From Microbacterium arabinogalactanolyticum (GTDB taxonomy: Bacteria > Actinomycetota > Actinomycetes > Actinomycetales > Microbacteriaceae): 64,000 nt of DNA. Under the pieces are notes generated by a model, which was given only the letters and a program-made list of their open reading frames with translations, was not told the DNA's origin and did not search any database. Of this stretch, positions 10,847-18,140 are shown piece by piece (the first letter of the stretch is position 1; each line of letters begins with the position of its first letter). Both the position numbers and the translations under genes were made by a program. The DNA is taken from the NCBI RefSeq assembly GCF_030268005.1, contig NZ_BRZC01000007.1:790694-854693 (forward strand), written 5' to 3'.

Positions 10847-11866
10847 TCAGCCGTGGATGTCGACCACGACGATCGTGTCGTTGTCCGGCTCGCCGGCATC
10901 CGCCACCGCACGCTCGACGGCGGTGACCGCCGCGTCCGGATCCTCCGCGTCCAGCAGGGCGGCGAAGTCGGATGCGGAGAACAGGGCGTGCACGCCGTCG
11001 GTGGTCAGCACGAGGCGATCGCCGCGCTGCACCGTGACGCCCACCACATCAGGCGCGGAGGGCAGCCCCGCCGCGAGCGCCCGATTGAGCACGGCGCGAC
11101 GCGGGTGCAGCCGCGCCTCCTCCTCGGAGAGCCGGCCGTCCTCGACGAGCACCGAGACCTCGCTGTGGTCGGTGGTCAGCTGACGCAGCACGCCGTCGCG
11201 CCGCAGCCAGGCACGCGAGTCGCCGAGGTGCGCGATGGTCGCGACGTCACCCTTCAGCGCGATGGCGGTGAACGTGCTGCCGCGCTCCTCGTCGCCGACG
11301 CCGTCGGCGCACTCGGCGGCGAGCTCGTCCCAGCGCTCGGCGCCGACAGGCTCGGGCTCGGCCGCCAGCAGGCGGACGAGGTCGCCGGCCACCGAGGGTG
11401 CGCCGCCGAAGCCGTCGGCGACCGCCCACAGCGCATCGCCGATGTGCACGGCATCCAGCTGGTCGTCGCGGGCGCCCTGCCTGATGGCGTGCGCCACCAG
11501 GGTCCGGGGTGTTCGTGTCGTCGTCATGATGCTCTCCTTCGATCGTAGGTCTGCGACGAGGGCGGACACCTGGACCCGGCGCGAGCGCACGTCGGCCTCG
11601 GCCTGCCGCCAGAACGAGGTGACCTCGGCCGCGACGGCGACCGGTGGCAGCTCGAGGGCGGTTCGGATGCGCTCCAGCGGCATGCCCACGCGGCGCAGGG
11701 CCGCGATCAGGCGTGCCGGTTCGAGCTGGTCCGGTGCGTAGTACCGGTATCCGGTGCGCTCATCCACCTCGGCCGGGCGCAGCAGGTCCAGGTCGTCGTA
11801 GATGCGCAGCGCCTTGGGGCTGAGCCCGGCGGCACGGGCGAAGTCGCCGATCGACATGAGCTGCAT
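10847..11866 (-). CDS. MerR-type DNA-binding domain fused to a PP2C-type protein phosphatase
   Basis: This is a 339-residue two-domain protein. Residues 1-75 form a MerR winged helix (SIGDFARAAGLSPKALRIYDDLDLL, then TGYRYY), followed by a helical dimerisation segment to about 112. Residues from about 114 are a PP2C/Ser-Thr phosphatase with GDALWAVADGFGG, HLGDSRAWL and a late DNDTIVVV motif holding the metal-binding aspartates. PP2C proteins dephosphorylate Ser/Thr kinase substrates; MerR proteins bind spaced promoters. An internal ATG at 11527 has AAGGAG six bases upstream, so a stand-alone phosphatase may also be made. The start is uncertain: ATG at 11875 or 11866 (GAGAGGG upstream); I took 11866. 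It is monocistronic and no kinase gene is nearby. The domains are clear; the targets are unknown. Confidence 0.85.
   Translation of the reverse strand: MQLMSIGDFARAAGLSPKALRIYDDLDLLRPAEVDERTGYRYYAPDQLEPARLIAALRRVGMPLERIRTALELPPVAVAAEVTSFWRQAEADVRSRRVQVSALVADLRSKESIMTTTRTPRTLVAHAIRQGARDDQLDAVHIGDALWAVADGFGGAPSVAGDLVRLLAAEPEPVGAERWDELAAECADGVGDEERGSTFTAIALKGDVATIAHLGDSRAWLRRDGVLRQLTTDHSEVSVLVEDGRLSEEEARLHPRRAVLNRALAAGLPSAPDVVGVTVQRGDRLVLTTDGVHALFSASDFAALLDAEDPDAAVTAVERAVADAGEPDNDTIVVVDIHG
11528..11541 (-). promoter_or_regulatory. Internal ribosome-binding site inside the MerR-PP2C gene
   Basis: AAGGAG followed by AGCATC precedes an in-frame ATG at 11527, exactly at the junction between the MerR part and the phosphatase part. 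The fit to consensus and spacing is better than at the gene's own start, which suggests independent translation of the phosphatase domain. Confidence 0.55.
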
Positions 11867-11942
11867 GCGGTCCATCATCCCTCTCATCGCATCGGCGACT
11901 CTCGCCGACCGGCTCAGGTTCCGCCCTGCCCCCGGGGGAAGG

Positions 11943-12620
11943 TCAAACCCGCCTGCGGGCCGGGCGCGCGGGCCTCCAGCGCGCCAGGAAGGTCGCAACG
12001 GCATCGCCGGCGATGGTGGCCAGCTGCTCCTCCGAGAATCGGGACGCACCGGCGGTCAGCGTGATCCGGTCCAGCGGCGCCCCCAGCACGAGCCAGGTGA
12101 ACTGCTGCGCCGCCGTTCCGGCATCTCCGGTCTCGAGGAGTCCTCGACGAGCGAGGTCCGCGAAGACCTCCGCGAGGAGTGCCTCATTGCGCTCCCAGCT
12201 GCGCTCCACGTACTCCGCGGCGATCTCCGGGAACCGTTCGGCTTCCGCGATGACGAGGCTGCGCATCTGCACGACGGGCGGACTCAGGACGGCAGCGTGC
12301 AGGATGCCGGCGAGGTCGAGAAGCGCCTGCTCGACGTCTTCGGTGCTCCGCAGCCGGTCGAGATGCGGACGCATCGCGTTCTGACCGCGTTCGACCCAGT
12401 CCGTGACGACGGCCGCGAAGAGCTCCTGCTTCGAGGCATGGCTGCGGTACAGCGTCTGCTTGGAGATCCTCGCGGCGGCGGCGATCGCGTCCATGGTGGT
12501 GGCGGCGTAGCCTTCGCGCAGCAGAATGTCACGCGCGACGGACAGGAGATCCGTGCCCTCGAGTCCGCCGGGGCGCCCCCGGCGACGCGGTCGGACTGCT
12601 TGTTCGGATGCCATGGCCAT
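11943..12620 (-). CDS. TetR-family transcriptional repressor
   Basis: This is a 225-residue TetR regulator. The N-terminal helix-turn-helix reads ATTMDAIAAAARISKQTLYR (about 42-61), followed by a helical ligand-binding domain with the TetR_C pattern of the AefR-like group. The start at 12620 is favoured because TACTAT lies six bases upstream, which fits a leaderless transcript; the ATG at 12614 is an alternative. The gene is divergent from a small membrane-protein gene, and the 68-base spacer carries two identical GTACT-N4-AGTAC palindromes. One of them overlaps the regulator's own -10, so it probably represses itself and its neighbour. The ligand is unknown. Confidence 0.9.
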   Translation of the reverse strand: MAMASEQAVRPRRRGRPGGLEGTDLLSVARDILLREGYAATTMDAIAAAARISKQTLYRSHASKQELFAAVVTDWVERGQNAMRPHLDRLRSTEDVEQALLDLAGILHAAVLSPPVVQMRSLVIAEAERFPEIAAEYVERSWERNEALLAEVFADLARRGLLETGDAGTAAQQFTWLVLGAPLDRITLTAGASRFSEEQLATIAGDAVATFLARWRPARPARRRV

Positions 12621-12629
12621 TCTCAAATA

Positions 12630-12643
12630 GTACTAGACAGTAC
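12630..12643. promoter_or_regulatory. TetR operator 1
   Basis: GTACTAGACAGTAC is a perfect palindrome apart from its four-base centre. It overlaps the TACTAT -10 (12627-12632) of the tetR gene. The same arms recur 31 bp away. Confidence 0.75.
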
Positions 12644-12660
12644 GAAATTTGGGAGATATC

Positions 12661-12674
12661 GTACTGCTCAGTAC
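12661..12674. promoter_or_regulatory. TetR operator 2
   Basis: GTACTGCTCAGTAC has the same arms and spacing as operator 1, with centres 31 bp apart (three helical turns). It ends three bases before the AAAGGAGG ribosome site of the membrane-protein gene, so a bound repressor would block that transcript. Confidence 0.75.
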
Positions 12675-12688
12675 TTAAAGGAGGCCTG

Positions 12689-13075
12689 ATGATCTGGATC
12701 GGAATCGCCGTCGCAACCGTGGCGGCCTTCATCCTCAGTTCCGTCTACTACGCGGTCGGCACGCCGTTCGAACGCCGAGCCGCCGGGGATCGCGCGGTCG
12801 AACGCGGACGGCCGGGGCCGCTGAAGGTGATCGCCGAACTGGTGCGCACCTTCGTCCTCGCCTCCGGTTTCGCGTGGATCGCAGGCGCCGCATCCCTCCT
12901 CGCCCTGCCCGGCGCGCTGCTGCTCGCGGTGGTGCTGTGGGTGGCGTTCCCCGTGGTGCTGCTCACCGGCTCCGTCGGCTGGGATCGCGCGCCGATCCCG
13001 ACGGCCGTGCTGCACGCCGGAGACTGGCTGCTCAAGCTGCTGCTGATCGCCGTCGTCATCGGACTCCTGCACTGA
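12689..13075 (+). CDS. Small membrane protein, DUF1761-like
   Basis: This is a 128-residue protein with an N-terminal membrane helix ([23 protein letters not shown]), a short charged loop, and three further hydrophobic segments ending in [14 protein letters not shown]. The layout and the aromatic residues after the first helix resemble DUF1761 proteins, whose function is unknown. AAAGGAGG lies five bases before the ATG at 12689. It is controlled by the divergent TetR repressor through two operators and is followed 22 bases later by a DUF1905 gene, so the two form a small operon. TetR control of a small integral membrane protein suggests a response to a diffusible compound, but that is inference. 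Confidence 0.75.
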   Translation: MIWIGIAVATVAAFILSSVYYAVGTPFERRAAGDRAVERGRPGPLKVIAELVRTFVLASGFAWIAGAASLLALPGALLLAVVLWVAFPVVLLTGSVGWDRAPIPTAVLHAGDWLLKLLLIAVVIGLLH

Positions 13076-13097
13076 CCCTGAGAAAGGAATGTCGATC

Positions 13098-13388
13098 ATG
13101 GACGGGAAGACTCCGGGACCGCTGGACGTGACGTTCACCGCTCCCCTCGTGACCAGCGCCGCGCGCGGCGGCTGGACCTATGTGCAGCTGGACGGCTCAG
13201 CCGACTTCTTCGGTACCCGTGGGCTCGTCCGGGTCAGCGGAACCGTGGACGGCGAGCCGTTCCAGGGCTCCTTCATGGCCCTGGGCGACGGCACGCACAA
13301 GCTGCCGATCACGGCCGCGATCCGCAAGAGGATCGGACGGACGACCGGCGACCTCGTGACCGTGCACCTGACCGAGCGACGCGGCTGA
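13098..13388 (+). CDS. DUF1905 domain protein
   Basis: This is a 96-residue soluble protein made almost entirely of a DUF1905 domain, a small beta-barrel of unknown function. The FTAPL start, GWTYVQLDG, a [26 protein letters not shown] segment and a final [14 protein letters not shown] match the family pattern. The ATG at 13098 is preferred over the one at 13089 because AAAGGA is nine bases upstream; at 13089 the gap would be too short. It is the second gene of the TetR-controlled operon. Confidence 0.8.
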   Translation: MDGKTPGPLDVTFTAPLVTSAARGGWTYVQLDGSADFFGTRGLVRVSGTVDGEPFQGSFMALGDGTHKLPITAAIRKRIGRTTGDLVTVHLTERRG

Positions 13389-13395
13389 CCGGAGC

Positions 13396-13412
13396 CGCCC
13401 CGCTGAGGGGCG
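13396..13412. terminator. Short hairpin between convergent genes
   Basis: CGCCCC and GGGGCG form a six-bp stem with a five-base loop between the DUF1905 gene and the thiolase gene. It is weak but is the only terminator-like structure in the 39-base gap. Confidence 0.4.
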
Positions 13413-13427
13413 CCCCGACAGGCCTGG

Positions 13428-14606
13428 TCAGAGGCGCTCCAGGATGAGGGCGTTGGCCATGCCGCCGCCCTCGCACATCGTCTGCAGGCCGAGGCGCCCG
13501 CCGGTGGCCTCGAGGTGGTCGAGCAGGGTGCCGAGCAGGCGCGTGCCGGATGAACCGAGCGCATGGCCGAGGGCGATCGCACCGCCGCGGGGGTTGAGCT
13601 TCGCCGGGTCCGCGCCCAGCTCGGCCGCCCAGGCCAGCGGCACGGAGGCGAACGCCTCGTTGACCTCATAGGCATCGAGATCCTCGATGCCGAGACCTGC
13701 CCGCTCGAGCACCCGCCGAGTGGCGGGGATGGGCCCGGTGAGCATGAACAGCGGGTCGTCGCCGATCACGTCGAACGCGCGGAACCGGGCGCGGGGTGTG
13801 AGTCCGAGCTGCTCGGCGCGGTCGGCGCTCATCATCAGCGCGGCGGATGCCCCGTCGGTGAGCGGCGAGGAGTTTCCCGGTGTGATGCTCCATTCGACAT
13901 CGGGGAAGCGCTCGGCATAGGCATCCGTGCGGAAGGATGCCGGCAGCCCGGCGAGCCTCTCGACCGTCGTCCCCTCGCGGACGGTCTCGTCCGTGAGGGC
14001 GTCGGGCGCCTCGGGCACGGCCACGACCGTGCGGTCGAAGAAGCCGTCCCGCCACGCCTGCGCCGCGCGAGCGTGCGACTCGGCGGCGAAGGTGTCGAGC
14101 GCGGCGCGGTCGAAGCCCCAGCGCTGTGCGATCAGCTCGGCGCTCACGCCCTGGTTGACCAGTCCCTGCGGGTACCGGGCGCTGAGCCGCGGCGACATCG
14201 GCGAACCGCCGGATGCCGAGGAGCCGAGCGGCACCCGGCTCATGGACTCCACTCCCCCGACGATCACGATGTCGTTCTCGCCGGCGGCGATGCCCGCGGC
14301 GGCGAAGTGCACGGCCTGCTGACTGGACCCGCACTGCCGGTCGATCGTCGTGCCGGGGATGTGCTCGTCGAACCCCGCGGCCAGCACGGCCTGCCGGGCG
14401 ATGTTCATGGCCTGGTCGCCGACCTGGCTCACGCAGCCCAGCATCACGTCGTCGATCTGCCCGGACTCCAGGCCGTTGCGCTCCAGGATGCTCTGCAGCA
14501 TCCCCGCGGCGAGATCCACCGGATGCACGCCCGACAGCGCCCCTCCCGGCTTGCCGCGCCCCACCGGGGTGCGGATGACATCGACGACGACGGCTTCGCT
14601 GCTCAT
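13428..14606 (-). CDS. Acetyl-CoA C-acyltransferase (thiolase II)
   Basis: This is a 392-residue thiolase, the usual family length. It has the acyl-accepting cysteine in DRQCGSS (Cys92), the histidine in GGAIALGHALGSSG (His348) and the C-terminal proton-transfer cysteine in TMCEGGG (Cys378). The family cleaves 3-ketoacyl-CoA with CoA, or runs in reverse, usually in fatty-acid or steroid side-chain beta-oxidation. The ATG at 14606 matches homologue starts (MSSEAVVVDVIRTPVG). No beta-oxidation partners lie nearby and it appears monocistronic, so the chain-length preference cannot be inferred from context. Confidence 0.92.
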   Translation of the reverse strand: MSSEAVVVDVIRTPVGRGKPGGALSGVHPVDLAAGMLQSILERNGLESGQIDDVMLGCVSQVGDQAMNIARQAVLAAGFDEHIPGTTIDRQCGSSQQAVHFAAAGIAAGENDIVIVGGVESMSRVPLGSSASGGSPMSPRLSARYPQGLVNQGVSAELIAQRWGFDRAALDTFAAESHARAAQAWRDGFFDRTVVAVPEAPDALTDETVREGTTVERLAGLPASFRTDAYAERFPDVEWSITPGNSSPLTDGASAALMMSADRAEQLGLTPRARFRAFDVIGDDPLFMLTGPIPATRRVLERAGLGIEDLDAYEVNEAFASVPLAWAAELGADPAKLNPRGGAIALGHALGSSGTRLLGTLLDHLEATGGRLGLQTMCEGGGMANALILERL

Positions 14607-14681
14607 ACGTCCATCATGACGCCTCGCGGGTGCGACGGGCCTGGTTCCGGCCATCGCCGACGCGTCAGCAGCAGACCGCGA

Positions 14682-15599
14682 TCAGAGCGCCCGGATGCTC
14701 CAGCCCGCGGTATGCGCGGCGCCGGGCTCGAGCACGATCAGGTCGGTGCCGGAGTTGAAGGCGTCGGGAGGGCAGGTCATCGGCTCGACGGCGAGGCCGC
14801 GCCGGCTGGCGACAGGGTCCGGGAGATCGGCCGTATGCACCTGGACCCACGGGCATCCGGCGTCCCACACCATCTCGACACCGGCGCCGGACGCGCCGCG
14901 AAGCCGTACGGCGGAGGCACCGCGCGCATCGCGCTGGAGGCCGGTGAAGGCGTGGTCGATGAACGTGTCACCGATGCGGCGCGGGGCGCGGAAGTCCCAC
15001 TCCGGATGCGCGTCGACCGGCTCGAGGGCGACCGGGCTGAGCCGATCGGCGGTGACCGTGAGCACCTCGGATGCCGGCAGCAGCAGTTCCGTGTCGTCGA
15101 CGTGCTCGTCGCCGGCCGTGAGGTACGGGTGCGGTCCGGTGCCCCAGGGAGCGGCATCCGCCCCGAGGTTGCGGCCCGTGACGCGCTGGTGCAGGCCGGT
15201 GGCGTCCACGGAGTACTCGACCTGGACCTCGACGCGGAACGGGTAGCCGGCCTGCGGCTGGATCACGGCGGCGAGCACGACCCGATCGTCGGCGATCTCG
15301 CGCACCGCGAAGTCGAGCCAGGTGACCAGCCCGTGCAGGGCGTGGCTGCGGGCCGGCTCCGTCAGCGCCAGCTGATACGTGGCGCCGTCGAACGCGTACC
15401 GGCCGTCGACGATGCGGTTCGGCCAGGGGGCGAGCGTGGCGCCGCGGTGCGCGGGCCGCACCTCGTCGGCGTCGAACGGGATCACCAGGTCGCGGCCCTC
15501 GAAGGTCAGGGCCCGCAGGGTCGCCCCGATGCTGGCGATCTCGGCACGATATCCGCGCGCGGTGATGGTCAGCTGTCGTCCGGAACGGGGATCGGTCAC
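14682..15599 (-). CDS. Aldose 1-epimerase (mutarotase)
   Basis: This is a 305-residue galactose mutarotase-like enzyme that interconverts alpha and beta anomers of free sugars. Visible features are the NRI segment after APWP, the RSHALHG motif with active-site histidines (His86, His89), GTGPHPYL with the second catalytic histidine (about residue 160), and a C-terminal LEPG holding the likely catalytic Glu. The GTG start at 15599 overlaps the stop codon of the alditol oxidase gene by four bases (GTGA), so the two are translationally coupled. Coupling to a sugar-alcohol oxidase and a xylo-oligosaccharide operon suggests work on xylose or glucose, though the substrate is not fixed by sequence. 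Confidence 0.88.
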   Translation of the reverse strand: MTDPRSGRQLTITARGYRAEIASIGATLRALTFEGRDLVIPFDADEVRPAHRGATLAPWPNRIVDGRYAFDGATYQLALTEPARSHALHGLVTWLDFAVREIADDRVVLAAVIQPQAGYPFRVEVQVEYSVDATGLHQRVTGRNLGADAAPWGTGPHPYLTAGDEHVDDTELLLPASEVLTVTADRLSPVALEPVDAHPEWDFRAPRRIGDTFIDHAFTGLQRDARGASAVRLRGASGAGVEMVWDAGCPWVQVHTADLPDPVASRRGLAVEPMTCPPDAFNSGTDLIVLEPGAAHTAGWSIRAL

Positions 15600-16843
15600 A
15601 GTCCCAGCCTCTCCAGGTAGTCGTTCACGAACCGGCGTTCCGGATCGAGTTCGGCGCGCAGCGCCGCGAAGTCGTCCCACCGAGCGTAGCGGCGCTGCAC
15701 CTCGGCTCCGTCCAGTGTGAAGATCTTGCCCCAGTGGGGCCGGGCGGACGCCGGGAGCGCGGCCTCGATCGCCGGCAGCAGTGCCCGCACGGCCGTCTCG
15801 TCCTGGCGCCAGGTGAAGTGGATGCCCACGGCATCCGTGCCGTAGGCGGAACTCAGCCACAGATCGTCAGCCGCGACTGTGCGGACCTCGCTCACCAGCA
15901 GCAGCGGGGCGATCCGGTCGGCGAGCCCGCGGACCGACTCCAGCGCCGCCACGGCGTCACGGCGCGGCATCAGATACTCGCTCTGCAGCTCGGCACCCGC
16001 GGAGGGCGTGAACTCCAGCTTGAAGTGCGGCAGGCGCTGGTACCACGCACCGGGCTCGCCGCCCTGGTCGGTGCACGCCTCGGGATCGACCCCGAGGATC
16101 GGATGCCGCTTCACCTGCGCGGCTGCGGCGCCCAGCCGTGCGGGGATGTCACCGGCCAGATCGTCGGCGCCGCGCTGCTTGATCCACAGCTGGTCGGCGT
16201 GGTCGGTGCGCTGCCAGGTGGTGAAGATGCTCACGCTGGTGCCCGCCGAGGTCACCGCGTCGAGGTCGTCCAGGATCGCATCCCAGCCCGGGCGCTCGTG
16301 CACGCGCTGCGCGACCGCGTACGTCGGCTCGACGTCGAGGACGAGCTCGAGCACGACCCCCAGTGCGCCGATCCCGACCACCGCGCCGGCGAACCGCGGG
16401 TCGCCGCGGTGCAGGTGCAGCAGTTCGCCGGATGCCGTCAGCAGCAGCAGTTCGCGCACCGCCGCGGCGAGCGATCCGATCGCATCGCCGGAGCCGTGCG
16501 TGCCGGTGGCCACGGCGCCGGCGACGGAGATGTGCGGGAGGGAGGCGAGGTTCGCCAGCGCCAGCCCCTCGGCCTCGAGACGCGGCGCGATGTCGCCGTA
16601 GCGCAGCCCGCCGGACACCCGCACCGCGTCGCGTTCCGGGCTGATCTCGAAGACCACGGGCATCCGGCCCAGGGCGACGAGCGTGCCGGTGGTGTCGGCG
16701 ATGTCGTTGAAGCAGTGCCGCGTGCCCAGCACGCGCACCTTCCCGCCCGCCGTGACCAGGGCGTGCGCCTCGTCGACGGTCGACGGATGCGCCACGGCAC
16801 CCCGGTAGCCGATGTTCCCAGCCCAGTTGCGTTCCGCGCTCAC
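15596..16843 (-). CDS. Alditol oxidase (FAD-dependent, AldO/xylitol oxidase family)
   Basis: This is a 415-residue flavoprotein of the vanillyl-alcohol oxidase family. It starts NWAGNI, has the likely covalent FAD histidine in LGTRHCFND (His43), the flavin-binding LPHISVAGAVATGTHGSG, and the C-terminal ALO-type domain with AELQSEYLMPR, SEVRTV and ARPHWGK. These blocks closely follow Streptomyces alditol oxidase, which oxidises xylitol or sorbitol at C1 with O2, giving the aldose and hydrogen peroxide. The GTG at 16843 has GAGGAGG five bases upstream. The mutarotase gene overlaps its stop and a ROK regulator gene precedes it by 60 bases. Xylitol to xylose would feed xylAB, which is inference. 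Confidence 0.88.
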   Translation of the reverse strand: MSAERNWAGNIGYRGAVAHPSTVDEAHALVTAGGKVRVLGTRHCFNDIADTTGTLVALGRMPVVFEISPERDAVRVSGGLRYGDIAPRLEAEGLALANLASLPHISVAGAVATGTHGSGDAIGSLAAAVRELLLLTASGELLHLHRGDPRFAGAVVGIGALGVVLELVLDVEPTYAVAQRVHERPGWDAILDDLDAVTSAGTSVSIFTTWQRTDHADQLWIKQRGADDLAGDIPARLGAAAAQVKRHPILGVDPEACTDQGGEPGAWYQRLPHFKLEFTPSAGAELQSEYLMPRRDAVAALESVRGLADRIAPLLLVSEVRTVAADDLWLSSAYGTDAVGIHFTWRQDETAVRALLPAIEAALPASARPHWGKIFTLDGAEVQRRYARWDDFAALRAELDPERRFVNDYLERLGL

Positions 16844-16862
16844 CGGCGCCTCCTCGTGATCA

Positions 16863-16906
16863 TGACGGCTCAGTTCTCTTGACGGCTCAGTTCTCGTGAC
16901 GACTCA
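16863..16906. repeat. Tandem 17-bp repeat after the ROK gene
   Basis: The unit TGACGGCTCAGTTCTCN occurs twice head to tail (16863-16879 and 16880-16896), with a partial third copy, TGACGACTCAG, which runs into the ROK stop codon. The array lies between the ROK stop and the alditol oxidase ribosome site. Confidence 0.8.
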
Positions 16907-18058
16907 GCCGAGCGGGTCGGACAGCAGTCGCTGCAGGGCGGCGTCCGCCGCGCCGATCAGCAGGCGGTCGGCCCCGAGAGCCGCGGATGCCAGCTCCAGA
17001 TGCTCCGCGGAGGCGGCGAGCGCGCGGGCGCGCACCTCGTCGTCGAACCCCTCGCGATCGATCTCGCGAAGGCTGCCGAGGAACCCGCCGAGCACGATGA
17101 TCGACGGGTTGAGCACGTTGACCGCGTTGCCCAGGGTGGCGGCGAGGATGCGGCGCTGCCTGGCGGACTCGACCCTGGCGTCATCGGATGTCGTGAGAGC
17201 CCGCTCCAGCTCCGCGTCGTCGGGGGCGGTCAGGCCGGTGGCCCGCACGAGCCGCGCGCGGTTGACCTCGTCCTCGAGCACGCCGCCCTCGACCCGCCGG
17301 TCGGCGGCATCCGTCAGGCTCGCGGCGGTCTGCCCCCACTCCCCGGCGTACCCGCCTTCGCCGCCGATGAGCTGCCCGTGCAGCACGAGCCCTCCGCCGA
17401 TGCCGCTCGCACCGCCGTTGAGGTAGACCACATCGCCGTGCTCGCGGGCGGCGCCGAACAGGCGCTCGGCCCTGGCGCCGTACGAGGCGTCGTTGCCGAC
17501 CACGACGGTCAGGCCCAGCGCCTCCGCGAGCGGACCCGCGATGTCGGCGTCGTGCCAGTCCAGGTGAGGCGCGAAGCGCACCAGTCCGTCCTCCGCCCGC
17601 ACCAGGCCGGGCACAGCGACGCCCGCTCCCACGATGCGGCAGTCCTTCAGGCCATCCGCCCTCCAGGCCGCGACCACCCGGGCGACGACCTCGACCACCT
17701 CGGCGACGTCGGGGTTCGACGCCGGAACGCGCTCGCGCAGTCGCACACTGCCGCCGAGGGACACCGCACCGATCTCGATCGCGTCGATCTCGGGGTTCAC
17801 GCCGATCGCGACGACGTCGGGGCTCGGCGCGACGATGGGCGACGGGCGGCCGACGCGACGCGTGGGATCGGGATCGTGCTCCCGCACGAGGCCCGCCGCC
17901 GCGAGCCGGGAGACCAGGTCGGACACGGTCGACCGGTTCAGCCCCGTCTCTGCCGTGATCACGGCGCGGGAGCGCGGTCCCCCGTGGTGCACGAGACGCA
18001 GCACCTCGCCGAGATTGGTGCGCCGCACCCCCTCCACGGTCGTCGCGCGTTCGCTCAT
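16904..18058 (-). CDS. ROK-family transcriptional regulator
   Basis: This is a 384-residue protein: a MarR-like winged helix (about 1-75, RAVITAETGLNRSTVSDLVSRL) joined to a ROK sugar-kinase-like domain with GVAVPG, VGNDAS and a glycine-rich GGASGIGGG turn. ROK repressors (XylR/NagC type) bind a sugar and release DNA. The CxCGxxGCxE zinc motif that most ROK proteins carry is missing; that stretch reads EGGYAGEWGQTAAS and continues without cysteines. The ATG at 18058 has TAGCCT six bases upstream, consistent with a leaderless transcript. It lies between a GH3 gene and the alditol oxidase gene on the same strand, so it probably regulates this xylo-oligosaccharide cluster. Confidence 0.88.
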   Translation of the reverse strand: MSERATTVEGVRRTNLGEVLRLVHHGGPRSRAVITAETGLNRSTVSDLVSRLAAAGLVREHDPDPTRRVGRPSPIVAPSPDVVAIGVNPEIDAIEIGAVSLGGSVRLRERVPASNPDVAEVVEVVARVVAAWRADGLKDCRIVGAGVAVPGLVRAEDGLVRFAPHLDWHDADIAGPLAEALGLTVVVGNDASYGARAERLFGAAREHGDVVYLNGGASGIGGGLVLHGQLIGGEGGYAGEWGQTAASLTDAADRRVEGGVLEDEVNRARLVRATGLTAPDDAELERALTTSDDARVESARQRRILAATLGNAVNVLNPSIIVLGGFLGSLREIDREGFDDEVRARALAASAEHLELASAALGADRLLIGAADAALQRLLSDPLG

Positions 18059-18140
18059 CGTCCCAGGCTACCGATCCCGGTGTGCGCCATCCGTCCATGT
18101 GCCGAGTCGGTCATGCGCGCCTCGCCGCGCGGCCCGCTCG

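Noticed and set aside
7515-11183. A 1222-codon open frame on the plus strand
   Set aside because: It is antisense to the amylopullulanase gene, shows no recognisable domain, and reflects third-position GC bias on the opposite strand.
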